From Porphyra umbilicalis (taxonomy: Eukaryota; Rhodophyta; Bangiophyceae; Bangiales; Bangiaceae), in assembly GCA_002049455.2 (NCBI GenBank), contig KV918961.1, positions 62,001 through 126,000 on the forward strand: a DNA stretch of 64,000 nucleotides, in the 5' to 3' direction. The notes below the pieces were generated by a model. That model worked only from the letters and a program-made list of their open reading frames with translations. It was not told the origin of the DNA and ran no database searches. The translations under genes were made by a program, and so were the position numbers. Positions 35,301 to 46,726 of this stretch are shown here, in pieces; positions within the stretch are counted from its first letter, which is position 1, and each line of letters begins with the position of its first letter.

Positions 35301-38300
35301 ATGCTCGCCGTCCTGGCTCGGGCCGGGCGGCACCCCACCTCTGTCTGGTGGGGTGGCACTGTGCCTCCCCGCCCCGCTCCTCGTGCCTTCCTGTCAACCA
35401 CCGCCGCCCTCTTGCGCGCGCCCACGGCGGCCCCGCCCTCCTCGTCCACGGCTGCGCCCGCGCAGGCGGTGTACATCCACCCAACTTCCCGCACGGGTGC
35501 GACGGCGCCCATCCTCCTCGGCCTCCTTGGTGCCCTCGAGACGTCCCACCCCGACGTTGGCTTCTTCCGCCCCATCGGGGGGCTGTCCAAGCTCGCGGGC
35601 TCCCCGGCGGCGGCGGCGGCGGCCGCCGCCGCCACCGCCGACGGTGCGGCCGCTACGGGCGCAGCGGCGGGGGACTCTGCCGACCCCCACGTGCGCCTCC
35701 TCACGGCCGTTTGCCCGTCGCTCGTCGGGGAGGCCGACACGATGGTCGGCGTGTCGCACCAGGCGGCGGCGGCGGCGCTGGCGGGGGGCGTCAAGGGCCC
35801 CGACGCGGAGCGGCTGCTCGACACGGTGCTCGGCCGGTACGAGGAGTACCGCTCCTCCTGCGACAGCAGCGCGTCGCACGGGCTGGTCGTTGCCGAAGGT
35901 GGGCACCTGCGGTCGGTGGCCATCTCCGACGCGACCGCCTTCCACGCGCAAGTGGCGCGGACGATGGGCGCGCCGATGCTGCTCGTCGCCGACGGCGCGT
36001 CAGGGGACGTGGAGGATATTGTTGGCATGGCCGCGGGGGCGGTGCGGCACGTGCGGGCGGCGTCGGCCGACGTGCTGTCGGTCATTGTCAACCGGCTGCC
36101 CAACGGCGTCGGCCGTGGGGCGGGCGGGTGGGGGCTGGCCGACCGCCTCGCCGCCCGCTTTGCCGCCGCCGACATCCCCTTTGCCGGCGCCCTGCCCTAC
36201 GACCGCACGCTCGGCTCGTTGCGGATGAACGAGGTCGCCGCGTGGCTCGGCGCCGACGTCCTCGGCGGCGCCGAGGCGCTCGACGACTCGGCGGTGGACC
36301 CGGATGGCATGACGGTGGCGACGCTGCAGCTGCCGGCGCTGCTGGCGGTGCTCGGCTCCCAGCCGGGGGCGCTGCTGCGCCGCCGCCACGGGGCGGTGCT
36401 CGGGGCGTTGCGGGCGGCGGTCACCGCGTCGCCGGGCGGCCGCATGCCGCTCGCCGCCGCGGCCGCCGTCATTCGCGACGCGGATCCGTCGCTCGACGAG
36501 GCGGCCGTCGCGTCGCTGCTGCGCTTCCTCGGCGCCGGTGACGGGGGCGGCCGCGGCCGGGGTGGGGGCGGCGGCGGCCTCGCCGCCGCAGACGTGGAGG
36601 GGGAGGTCCGCCCTGGGGCGCTCTTGATCACCGCCGCGGACCGGCTGGACGTGCTCGCCGGCGCGCTGCTGTCGGGCCTCGACGTGCGGGCGCACGGGAG
36701 CGTGGCGGGGGTGCTGCTGACGGGGGCGAGCGACCGGCGGCCGGCGCTCGACCTCCTCGCGGCCATGGGCGACGCGACCGCCACCGCCGCAGCCGGTGCC
36801 GACGACGGGGCGGCGAGGACGGGTGGCGGCGGAGCAAAGGTGCCCGCCGGCGCGGCGCGCCCCCCCGTCCTGACCGTGCCCCCGTCTTGTCCGTGCCGAC
36901 CGAAACGTTTGCGACGGTCAAGTCCCTGACCGACGTGCAAACCGACATTTACCCATCGTCGGGGCGCAAAGTCGAGCGCTCCCGCCTCCTGTGGGAAACC
37001 CACATTGACACCCCGTCGCTGGTCGCGTCGCTCGCGGCGCCGCGCGAGCCGGTGCTCACGCCGCACATGTTCCAACGCTCCTACTTTGCGGCCGCCGCCG
37101 CGTCGGGCGCCCACATTGTTTTGCCCGAAGGCACCGAGCCGCGCGTGCTGCGGGCGGCGGCGGAAATCCTCCGCCGCGGCGTCCTCGCGTCCACCCCCGC
37201 GGGGCAGCCGGTGCGGCGCGGGGCGGGCGGGGTGACCCTCCTCGGCAAACCGGCCGACGTGTACGCGGCGGCCGAGGCGGCGCGCGTGTCCCTCGACGGC
37301 GCCGCCGTCGTCGACCCGACCGACACGGACGCGCCCGCGTTTCGGCGCTACGCCGACCGCCTCGTGGCGCTGCGGTCGCACAAGGGCATGACGCCCGCGC
37401 AGGCGGTGGAGACGCTGCGCTTTGACGTCAACATGTACGGCACGGCCATGGTCGAAGCCGGCGACGCGTCGGGGATGGTGTCGGGCGCGGCGCACACGAC
37501 CGCGTCGACGGTGCGGCCGGCGCTGCAGTTGATCAAGGCGGCCAAGGCCGGCGGCGTCATCTCCTCTGTCTTCCTCATGCTCCTCCCCACGGGGGTGCTC
37601 GTCTATGGGGATTGTGCGATCATTGCAGAGCCGACGGCGGCGGAGCTGGCCGACATTGCCGTCACCTCGGCGGCGACCGCGCGCGCGTTTGGCCTCTCCC
37701 CCCGCGTCGCGTGCATCTCGTACGCGACGGGCGACTCGACGGCGGGGCGGGCGGTGGACAAGGTGCGCGACGCGGTCGCGGCGGCGCGCGCGGCGGCGCC
37801 GCACCTCCCCCTCCTCGGGCCCGTGCAGTACGACGCGGCGGTCGTGCCGTCGGTGGCGGCGACGGAAATCAAGGCCGGGGACGACCCCGACGGCGTCGGC
37901 GGCCGCGCCAACGTCATTGTGTTTCCGAGCTTGGAGACGGGCAACGCGCTGTACAAGGCGGTGCAGTGGAGCAGCGGCGCCATTGCCGTCGGGCCCATCC
38001 TGCAGGGCCTCCGCATCCCAGGCGCCGTCAATGACCTGAGCCGCGGCGCCAAAACCGACGATATCGTCAACACCATTGCCGTCACGGCGGTCGTCGCGGC
38101 GAGTGGCAAGCGGGGGGGGGGGGGCGGGGGGGGGGGGCACCGGCGGGGGGGTAGGACCCGGGGGGGGGCCCCACCGACCGCCAAATGTCCATGCGGCGCC
38201 GGCATCCGGCCCCCTCTGCTTGGCGGGGCGGGCACGCGCGCGCCGGCGGCGCGCCGCCCGCCCGCCCCCGATGCCGAGTGGGAGCGGCGGCCGCGCGGCT

Positions 38301-38326
38301 GCCGGCGGCGCCCGCGCGCCCTGTAA
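35301..38326 (+). CDS. pta: Phosphate acetyltransferase (long, two-domain Pta)
   Basis: Interconverts acetyl-CoA and acetyl phosphate. After a likely mitochondrial presequence (MLAVLARAGRHPTSVWW...RAFLSTTAALL, Arg-rich with no acidic residues) come a P-loop-like BioD/AAA_26 domain (from AVYIHPTSRTGATAPILLGL), a DRTGG-type region (LLITAADRLDVLAGAL) and the catalytic PTA domain (from about 36950). The last has YFAAAAASGAHIVLPEGTEP, GMVSGAAHTTASTVRPALQL, SSVFLMLLPTGVLVYGDCAI, GPVQYDAAVVPSVAATEI and NDLSRGAKTDDIVNTIAVTA. This is the E. coli Pta architecture. The two halves are in different frames, joined at C-runs at 36860-36883. Fold homology ends near 38100. After that the frame runs through G12-14 tracts, so the real stop may be the TAG near 38152 rather than 38326. 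An acetate kinase is not in the window. Confidence 0.95.
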
Positions 38327-38726
38327 ATATTTTCCGGCGGTCGTGGTGCGGCCCGCCGCGCGGACCGCGCGCGCCCCCCCCGTCCCGGTGGTGCCGTCCC
38401 CCGCGGGCCGTGCCGCCGCGGCGTGCCCCCGTCGCCCGTGCCGGCGGCAGCCGCGCCGCGGAACGCAAGACGGGCGACACGGGGGGGGACGGCGGGGCGG
38501 CGCCGCGCGTGGACGGCCGACCGCCGGCGGGCACGCCCGTCGCTACCGCCGTGGGGGGGGGGGGGCGCGCCTGACCCCACCCGCGCCCGGCGGCGAGAGT
38601 CAATGGCGGGGGGGGGGGGGGGGGGGCCCACCGCCGGCGGGCGGGGCACGTGGCGGACGCGGGCGCCCGTCCTCCCCCCTTTTCCCCCCCCGCCCCGCCC
38701 CACGTCCGTGCACGGCGGCGCACGCG

Positions 38727-38775
38727 CGGGCGGGCGGGCGGGCGGGCGGGCGGGCGGGCGGGCGGGCGGGCGGGC
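38727..38775. repeat. (CGGG)12 perfect microsatellite
   Basis: A tetranucleotide repeat of ~49 bases upstream of the ARF-like gene. The region 38327-39166 around it is G/C-run rich with no recognised frame. The repeat could form a G-quadruplex. Confidence 0.9.
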
Positions 38776-39166
38776 GGCGCCGACGCGGACGCGCACCGCC
38801 CGCGGCGAGCGCCGACCGCTGGGCGCGGCGGCAAGGGGCGGCGGCCGCCGCTGCGGCTTTGCCCCCCCCGCCCGCGCGCGCCCGTGGGTCCGCCGCCCCC
38901 GTGCGCCGACCGACGCGCCGCCGCGAGCCGCCGGCGGGTGCGGGGCGCCCACGCTTTGCGCGGCCGCTCGTGTGGAGCGCCCTTGGCGGCCGACGCGGCC
39001 GGTCGACCGACGGTCTGGCGGGGTGGCGGCGGGACGGGGCGGCCGACGGTGGGGTGCCGGGGGACTGGGTGTGGGGGGTGAGGAGAGAGAGGGGGGGGGG
39101 GGGAGGGAGGGTTACTCGGCGCGACCGGGTGTGACCCACCGACGGTCGTGCCGGCGGGCGGCCCCC

Positions 39167-40084
39167 ATGGGCTGCGCGACCAGCCGGGAGGCCAAGGGGC
39201 GGGCGCCGCAGGTGCTGCTCCTCGGCCTCGACGGCGCCGGCTCGACGACGGGGCTGTACCACTTGGCGCTCGGCAAGCCGTTTGAGACGGTGCCGACGCT
39301 CGGCTTTAACCACGAGGTGCGTGGGGCGGGGCGGGGGGGGGGGGGGGGGGGGGGGGGGGGGAGAGCCGGCGGCGGCAGGTGGGCGCCCCTGGTCATTGAC
39401 CGGGGGCGGGGGGGTGGGGACGGCGTGGGGGGGGGGGGGGGCGACGGGAGACGGGCGCCCCTGCCGGTGCCGCGGTCAGAGCGGGCAACCGGCGCCGTCC
39501 CGCCGCCAGTGGCAGCCGGCGGTCTGGCCCCTTGCGGCTGCCACGGACGGCGGGCCGACGCGCGTCGCCCGGCGGCCACGGCGGGCGTCGGGGACGCTGC
39601 GGCACGGCACCGACGGTGCGGCCGTGCGCGCGGCGCGCACGGCGCCGCCGCCGCGCCGCCCCCCGCGCCCGTCGTGCGACGGCGGGTCTGGGCGGCGGGC
39701 GCGCCCGCGCGCCCGCCGCGCGCGTGTGGTCGGCGCGTTGCTCACGCGCGGAACGGCGCCGTTTGCCCCCCCCCCCCCCCCCCCCCGCGCCACGGCGCGC
39801 GCGTGCGCCGCCCTCGCTCCCCGTGGTTGTGTGGTTGTGTGTGTGTGTGTGTGTTGGACGCCCCACCGCGGCGGCGGCGCACCTTTCCCCCCCCCCCTCC
39901 CCCCCGCACAGGTCATTGAATACAATGGGGTGACCGTTGAGTTGTGGGACATTGGCGGCGCCGTCGGCGTGCGCCCGCTGTGGACGCAGTACGTCACCGC
40001 CGCGTCGGCCATCCTCTACTTTGTCGACGCGCACGACTCGGCGGAGCGCCTCGCCGCCGCGCGCGTGGCGCTCCTCTCCCTCCT

Positions 40085-40123
<39 letters not shown>

Positions 40124-40923
40124 CGGCGGGCCCGCCACGGACGCGCACGCGCCGGCGGGGGGGGCGGGGGGGGGGGGGAGCGCCGCCCCCGCCCCGCCGC
40201 CGCCGCCGCCGCCCCCGTCGTTGCGCGCGCACGGCTCGTCGGCGGGGCTCGACGGCTTTCCGGGCGCGCCGCCCGCGCGGCCGCCCGCCCGCGCCGACGC
40301 GGGCGCCCCCTCCCCCCGGCCGCGGCCCCGCAAGGCCCGCCGCGGCGCCCGCGGGGACGGCAGCAGCGGCGGCGGTGGCGGCGGCGGCGGTGGCGGTGGC
40401 GGCGGTGGCGGTGGCGGCGGTGGCGGTGGCGGCGGCGGGGCGCTCGGCGCCGCCGCCGCTGCGCGGGTGGCGGCGCTCCCGCTGGTCGTCCTTGCCAACA
40501 AGCTCGACGTGGGCGGGCGGGGCAGCCTCGCCGCCGTCGACGCGGCGATGCGCGTCGGGGCGCTCCCGTGGGCCCGCGCCATTGTGCTCCCGGCGTCGGC
40601 CAAGACGGGCGTCGGGTTGTGGGACGCCCTCGACTGGGTGTTGGCCGCGCCGTCGGGCGTGGGGGGGGAAGCGCCGCCGCCGCCGCCGGCGTCGCCGCCG
40701 CCTGCGTCGGCGCTGGCGCTGCCGCTGCCGCTGGTGCTGCCGCGGCCGCCGCCGCCGCGGGGCGCCGCCGAGGCGGCGGGCGGCGGGGGGCCGGTCGCCC
40801 GCGCCGTCGACGGGGGGGGGGGGGGGGAGGGGGAGGGAAGGGCCTGGGGGGGGGGTCCCGGGCTCGACCGCCGCCGCCGCGCTCGTCGGGTCGCCCACGT
40901 CGGTGCACGAGGCGGGCCACTGA
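39167..40923 (+). CDS. ARF/ARL-family protein with degenerate GTPase motifs and a large Gly/Pro insert
   Basis: Exon 1 (39167-39316) encodes MGCATSRE, a myristoylation start plus Cys3 for palmitoylation, then a P-loop LLGLDGAGSTT and switch I TVPTLGFNHE. The intron (39317-39911, GTGCGT...GCACAG) contains a (GT)n tract. Exon 2 opens VIEYNGVTVELWDIGGAVGV followed by RPLWTQY, then AILYFVDAHDSAERL. After ~140 residues of Gly/Pro/Ala insert come PLVVLANKLDVG (NKxD) and LPASAKTGVGLWDALDWV. The invariant P-loop Lys is Ser and the catalytic Gln of WDxGGQ is Ala, while switch-I Thr and NKxD are kept. About 385 residues against ~180 normal. After ASAKTG the frame must change in a G-run (40811-40852) to end in STAAAALVGSPTSVHEAGH at 40923. 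Confidence 0.9.
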
Positions 40924-41341
40924 GGGGGGGGGGGGGGGGGGGGGGGGACCCCGCGTGGGATCCACCGCCGGCGCGACGGCGCGCGTGGCGCCGGCCTTTT
41001 TTGGTGTGTTTTTTTTCGCCGATGCACGCGCCGACGGCGCGCCGCGCCGCGGGCGCCCGCCGGCCGCCCGTGCGGCGGGCGGCGGGGGCGCGGCGGCCGC
41101 GCGCGCGGCAGCGTCGCGCGCGCCGCCGCGCGCAGCGCCCCCCCCGGCTGGTGGGCGCTGCCGCCGGCGCGGCCGCCCCCCGCGGGGGCCCCGTCCAGAA
41201 AAACACAAAATGTACACGGGCGCGCCGGCGCATCCCGCCGGCGCGCCCGCGGGGCGCCCCTCTCCCCACACACAGCAGCGCCCAAACGCCCCCCCCCCCC
41301 CCAAACCCCCCCCCGACCCGCCGCGCCCGCCCCCCCCCCGC
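40924..41341. other. Intergenic between convergent ARF-like and Sgf11-like genes
   Basis: Opens with a G25-type run and ends with C-runs. No domain in any frame. Confidence 0.4.
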
Positions 41342-41936
41342 CTAGCCGTGCGGCCGCGGCCGCCCCGTCGGCGGGAGCCCCTTGCGCGAGGACGGGGCCG
41401 GGGAGGGGGGTTTGCGGCGCTTGCCGAGGCCCCCCCCGCCCGCCTCCCCGCCCTCGGGGTGACGCTGCGGTTGGCGAGCCGCGCCGCCGCGGGGGGCGCC
41501 CCCCCCCCCCCCCCCCCGCCCCCACCCATCATGCCGCCGGCGGCGGGTCCCCCCCCGCCCTCCATGCCGGGATTGCCGGGGCCCCCCCACCCCATTCCCC
41601 CCCCCCCAACCCCCCCCCCGCCGCCGCCGCCGCCGCTGATGACGCCGCCGCCGCTGCCGTCGCCGCCGCCGCCGCCGCCGCCGCCGCTGCCTCGTCCGCC
41701 TCGGCCGACGCGCGGAGGCGCGCCGACGCGGCGCGGCTGCTGCTGCGCCCCCCCGCCCGAGACACTTTTCGAGGTGCGGCGCGTAGCGGGCGGCGGCGAC
41801 CGCCGCCCCGCAATTGACGCAGCGGAGGGTGAGGCTCGACGGCGCCGACGGTGGCGCCGCCGCGGCGGGCACCGGGGGGGGGGGCGCCGCCGTTGCCGCC
41901 GCCACCGACGCGCCGCCGCCGCCGGCCCCTGCACCT

Positions 41937-41968
<32 letters not shown>

Positions 41969-42097
41969 GGCGTCGTTGCCGACGCGGCCGCCGGCGGCGG
42001 CGGGGCCACCCCGCCGGCCCCGCCGGGGTGGGGGACGCCGCCCCCGCCCCCCACCCGCCCGCCGCCGTACCCGACGCTGGCGCCGCCGCCCGGCGGC

Positions 42098-42129
<32 letters not shown>

Positions 42130-43101
42130 CGCCCGCTCCGCCGCCATCTCCCGGTGCGCCTCCAACACCGCGTCTGCAATCGCCCAGTCGGCGAGGTGGT
42201 CGGCGAGCAGCAGCGCCACGCCCGCGTGGCTGTAGACGGCGGCGAGGCCACCCCGCGCCGCCGTCTCCCGCACCGCCCGGTGGAGGTCGGGGGGGACGCG
42301 CCGCCGCCGCCGCCGCCGCCACCGCTGCTGCCGCCGACGCCATTGCCAGCGGGGGGGGGGGGGGGGGGGGTTGGGCGCCGCCGCCCCGCCGGCGGCGGGG
42401 GGGGCGTGCACCACCGGCTTGCCCGACGGCGGGCGCCCGCCACCAGACAGGGGGGGGGGGGTCCCCGCCGGCCGTGACGGGGAAGAGGGGGAACCGCCGC
42501 CGCCGCCGCCGTCTCCACCGCCGCCGCCGCCGCCGCCGCCGCCGCGGCCACCGCCGCCGCCGCCGCCGCCCGCCAGCGCCGCGCCGTACGCGCCGTGGGG
42601 TGGCGATGGGGAGCGGCCCCCCCCCCCCCTCCCCCCCTCCCCCCCCCCACCACCCCCTCCATGCCGTCCTCCTCGTCGTCCTCAACCACCCCCACCTCGT
42701 CCTCCTCGTCCTCGTCCTCGGTGCCCGTCTCCCCCCCGCCCCGCCGCGGCCACTCCCCGCGCGGCTCCCCCCCCCGTCGACGGAGCCGCCCGTGTAGGCG
42801 CCGACGCTGACGCTGCCGCTGCCGCTCGCGTCGACCTCCACGTCTGGGCGCGCCAAGTCGACGAGGCCGTCGAGGCCGCCGAGGCCCCCGAGGTCGCCGC
42901 TGTCGTGGATGCCGGCGGCAGGCGCGCCCACGTCGTCGCCATCAACGTCCATGAGGGCGGCGCCGTCGACGCCGTCGGCGCTCGACGGCGCCAACTGGGC
43001 CATCGGGCTGCCGCTGCCGCCGCCCACAGCGGCGGCCGCCGCCGCCGCCATTGCCGCCGCGTGCCCAACGCCGCTGCCGCCGCGGCGAGGGCGGCCGCCG
43101 C

Positions 43102-43132
<31 letters not shown>

Positions 43133-43223
43133 TTCAGCGGCGGCTTCGGCGGCGGTCGCCGCCTCGGCCACCGCCGCCGCCGCCGCCACGCCGCCCTGGG
43201 TATCGACGTCATCGTCGTCGTCC

Positions 43224-43255
<32 letters not shown>

Positions 43256-43486
43256 ACCGCCCGACGCGGACGGGGACGGGGACGGGGACGGGGACGGGGA
43301 ACGGCCGACGGCGGCGGCGGCGGCAGCGGCGGCGGCGGCGGCTTCCGCTTCCGCGGCGGCTTCCGCTTCGGCGGCGGCTTCCGCTTGGGCGGCGGCCGCC
43401 GCCGCCGCCGCGGCCGCCGCCTTTTTGGCCGCCGCGGGCGTCGGCGTGCCGCCGGCGCGGCCGCCACGGCGGCGGCGGGGCGGCAT
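41342..43486 (-). CDS. Sgf11-like SAGA deubiquitinase-module protein
   Basis: Sgf11 (ATXN7L3 in animals) anchors the Ubp8/USP22 deubiquitinase in the SAGA complex. The diagnostic part is a zinc finger at about 41760-41830: LRCVNCGAAVAAARYAPHLEKCLG (C-x2-C...H-x3-C), followed in an adjacent frame by GRGGRSSSRAASARLR, matching the family's G-x-G-R-x-S-S-R-x-A tail. Upstream helices fit the Sgf11 N-terminal region (YSHAGVALLLADHLADWAIA then DAVLEAHREM, about 42150-42240). The long N-terminus is Ala-rich with acidic stretches (DEDEDEDEDDEDDDDD). The C-terminus is basic (KRRKPPSPAP...PRPHG). At least four frame changes at G/C runs are needed between 42770 and 41650. Family members are usually 100-350 residues, so this one is long. 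The start at 43486 (MPPRRRRGG) is the only plausible Met. Confidence 0.72.
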
Positions 43487-45455
43487 GGTGGCGCCCGGCC
43501 GGGGGGCGGGCGGGGGAGCAGCAACGGCGGGCGAGGGAGGGCCAGACGGGGGGGGGGAGACCCCAGCGGCGGGCAGGAGGGGGGGGGGGGGAGGGGGGGG
43601 CGCACCCCACGGTCACGCCCGCCACCCGCCGCCGCGCCCGCCGCCAGTGGGGCGCGCGGCGGGCGCGCCGGTGGCGGCACCCGGCGCGAGCAGTCGACGC
43701 GCACCGGGGGGGGTGGGGGCGGGCAGGGGGGGGGCGCCGCCCGCCGATGCGACCGCCGCAGTCGTCGGGGCGGCGGGGGGCGCGTTGGGGGGGGGGGGGG
43801 GGGGGGGGGAGCGGGCGGCGCGGCCAGCGACGCGGCGGCGGTTCGCGGCCACGCGGGCGCGCGGCGGCAGCGGCACGCGCCGCCGGCCACGTGCGCGACG
43901 ATGGGCGGGATTGACAGCGCGGGCGGGATTTCCGGCGCGGCGGTGTTGATCCACGCCACTGTAAGGTCAGGCGAAGCGCCCGCCGGGCAGGCGGCACGAC
44001 TGGCGCGGGGCTGCGGGCCACCGCGGCCGCCGCGTCGTCGCGCAGCGGCGCACGGGGCAGCGGCGCCCCTTGCCTGTAGGGACCGCCTTGGTACGACGCC
44101 CCTAAGCCGGTCGGTGTGCGAGGCACTACGACGCTGTCTGAGTGGTGCTCCTCGTTCCATTTTACATAGCAGAGACCCTTTCGGCGCCATCTCGTGGCAG
44201 CAAGAGGGCTTGCGGGGACAACACCAGTTTGACACCTGCTCGCCGCGGCGCAGATTGCTCGCATTCGTTATCTGTCTTGCATCGGGCGGTGTCAGATTGG
44301 GGTCGGACGGACGCTTTGGGGCTTGTACGCATCATCTGCGTTTGTTTTGGTGCGCACGGCTGGCATGCACTGTGGAGTACGCCGTTCTGCTGTGCTACAT
44401 GGAAAACTCAAGGATGGTAAATTATCATGGATAAGGCGCCACGTACGCGCGCTCCTGAGCCGGGAGGTGCAGGCAGGGCGTGGCAGGCGTCTGTTGTCAA
44501 AACAGCTTCAGTCCCCCCTGATAGCCTGTTTCTGCGGTGAATAAGTAAGTGCGTCCTTCTGTGCACCCCCCGGGATACTTCTTTGTTTCCAGTAGCACCA
44601 TGATCTCCCCGTGTCGTCCTGAGGCTGATTCACGGTTACCTGTTGCTTAAGATCTGGCTCGGAAGCCGGCTCAGCCACGTGTACGGGATTTATGTAATTG
44701 TACATGAACTTTGTTTTCCCGGTTGCTTCGACTTGATTTTAGTCGGGATGGACTGAGAACAAGTCGAAGGCCCTCCACCAAACAAGCATCTCGACTGAGC
44801 TTCAGATGGCTGCAGCCAGCTTGGCATGTACGACAAGCTCAATAAATCCTAACAATATCTCCGTACGCTCAACCACATATAGAATGGTATCCATTGAGTC
44901 CGTGACTGGGGCTCGAAACATAGTGGCTCGTATGGGGTTCTTGTGTAGTACGTGCCATGGTGCCGGTCTCTCGAGAAGGAAAGCCATCCGATTGTAAACA
45001 TTCCAAAACAGAGCTACACGCCGACACCAGACACCCTATTGCGTTCCTGCGCATTGCTACAGATATCCTCCATGGAGATTGAAGTTGTAAAGTTGGGGGG
45101 GTGCCTCCCACTGTACCGGCGCGTACATGAGTGAGGCCCCGCGAGACAATCGGACATTTGCGTGTGAGCTGCTCCCAGAAGACCGTCCAGCCGTCTGATG
45201 GCGGCTCATAAATGTCACAGCAGGGGCGCTGTTTTGTGAATTGCGACCGAGCGACCAGAGTGAGACGTTCGAACAGCACCACACTCTACTTGTGGTACCA
45301 TCCGCTTGTACAACGCCTACTGGGCATTTCAGGACGGCTGTACAAAGAAACGTGTGTGCATAGTGGGTAGGGGTACCTCGGGCTGACAGCTGGATGACCA
45401 TCGGCTCCAGCCGTAGTCCTCTTCGAAAGACGTACAAGTTTTTGAAGCACATTCG
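43487..45455. other. Sgf11-like upstream region grading into AT-richer intergenic DNA
   Basis: 43487-44100 is GC-rich leader or promoter. From 44100 the composition drops to ~50% GC with only short frames and no recognised domain. It forms the left flank of a cluster of small inverted-repeat elements. Confidence 0.4.
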
Positions 45456-45591
45456 TACAGCCGTTCTCCCAAAAATCCCGCACTCCAACAGTTGCAAATG
45501 AGTTCGAAATCGGCCTCTACGACCCCGCAGAGGCCGATTTGGAACTCTTTTGCAACAGTTGGAGTGCGGGATTTTCGGGAGAACGGCTGTA
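45456..45591. mobile_element. 136-bp foldback MITE, copy 1 (Tc1/mariner-like ends)
   Basis: Begins TACAGCCGTTCTCCC and ends with its inverse GGGAGAACGGCTGTA, with TA as first and last bases as expected for TA target duplication. The two arms pair along almost the whole length (AATCCCGCACTCCAAC / GTTGGAGTGCGGGATT; AATCGGCCTCT / AGAGGCCGATT) around a short loop. It has no coding capacity. A second copy of the same length is at 46587-46722. Confidence 0.88.
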
Positions 45592-46586
45592 GGCAGTTTG
45601 TTGTGCTGCGCTCGCGCGATCGCCGCTTGATGGCCACATGTGCTGCCGCTTGATGGTCACAGGTGCCGCATCTCTACCGCAAGAGCTGTAACGCTCGCTC
45701 CCTGTACATGTATTTTGCCGTCTTTCAGTGCCTGTTCCATGTTTTCATACGAGTCTACTGCAGGTTAGCAAATCGTTTTCCCGACCTACGGGCGGTCTCT
45801 CATACAATCACTCTCCGACTGTTGCACAACTACTGTTAAGCAAAGAGTGGAGAGCAGCGCATAGCATCGGAGGGTAAACCCCCAGAAAGATGGGCTTGCG
45901 AGTCTGCTGCGGCCGTCGCCGCCGATGGGGCGATGCGGGCGCAGGTCGTCCCCCACCGTAAATGGCCGGCCGTCGAAGACGCTTCTGTGGCACCACGCAA
46001 GAGCTCGGAATCGCTGGCGTCGCTGCTGCCAGAAGTGGCGGCCATGGCTGCGGCCGTGGGCGCTGGCGCCGCCGCGGCGCCAAGCGCCGGCCCCACCTGC
46101 CGACCAAGACGGTGAACGGCGGCCGCGCCCACTGCTGCGGTCGCCGCCGAGCAGGAACTCGCAAGCCGCGCCCGACGCGCGGCGACTGCCAGCAGAAAGG
46201 GAGGAAGCACGCGCGGCGGCGACGGCGGCATCTCCACAGACGGATAGCGGCGGCGCGACAGCGCTCAATGGGAGTGCAATTGGTGAAGAAAGATCGGCAA
46301 AAATAGACTTGTTCATTCGCATTTACAGAAGCTGACAATGTAAGTGGGAGTCGCTGAGTCCGGTGTTGCGGATCTGACTCGGAATCTGGGAAGGGTCTTC
46401 GATGCGCTCCAATCCTTGAGCAGGCATCTGGGTCTCCTGGCTATTCTACTAAGTAAATCATCTTGAGTCAGAAGGTGAGTCGTGTGAACCGTGAATAGTC
46501 CTCTGGAGCCGCCTCAAGTGACTCTTCAGTGCCGTTGAAGAGCCTTTCCGGACCTCTGAGATTCCCGTCGCAGAGCCTCTGATACT
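45592..46586. other. Spacer between the two MITE copies, with a GC-rich coding-like island
   Basis: 45890-46270 is markedly GC-richer than its surroundings. On the minus strand it reads as an Ala/Ser-rich frame (MAATSGSSDASDSELL), and a plus frame ends EERSAKIDLFIRIYRS. Neither has a known domain. It may be an exon, a gene fragment or captured sequence. Confidence 0.3.
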
Positions 46587-46722
46587 TACAGCCGTTCTCT
46601 GAAAAATCCCGCACTGCAACTGTCCCAAAAGTGTTCCAAATCGGCCTCTGCGCCGTTGTAGAGGCCGATTTGGAACTGTTTCGCACCTGTTGGAGTGCGG
46701 GATTCTTGGGAGAACGGCTGTA
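46587..46722. mobile_element. 136-bp foldback MITE, copy 2
   Basis: Same ends (TACAGCCGTTCTC... / ...GAGAACGGCTGTA), same core and same length as copy 1, with scattered substitutions. It abuts the left target duplication of the next element. Confidence 0.88.
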
Positions 46723-46726
46723 CCAG

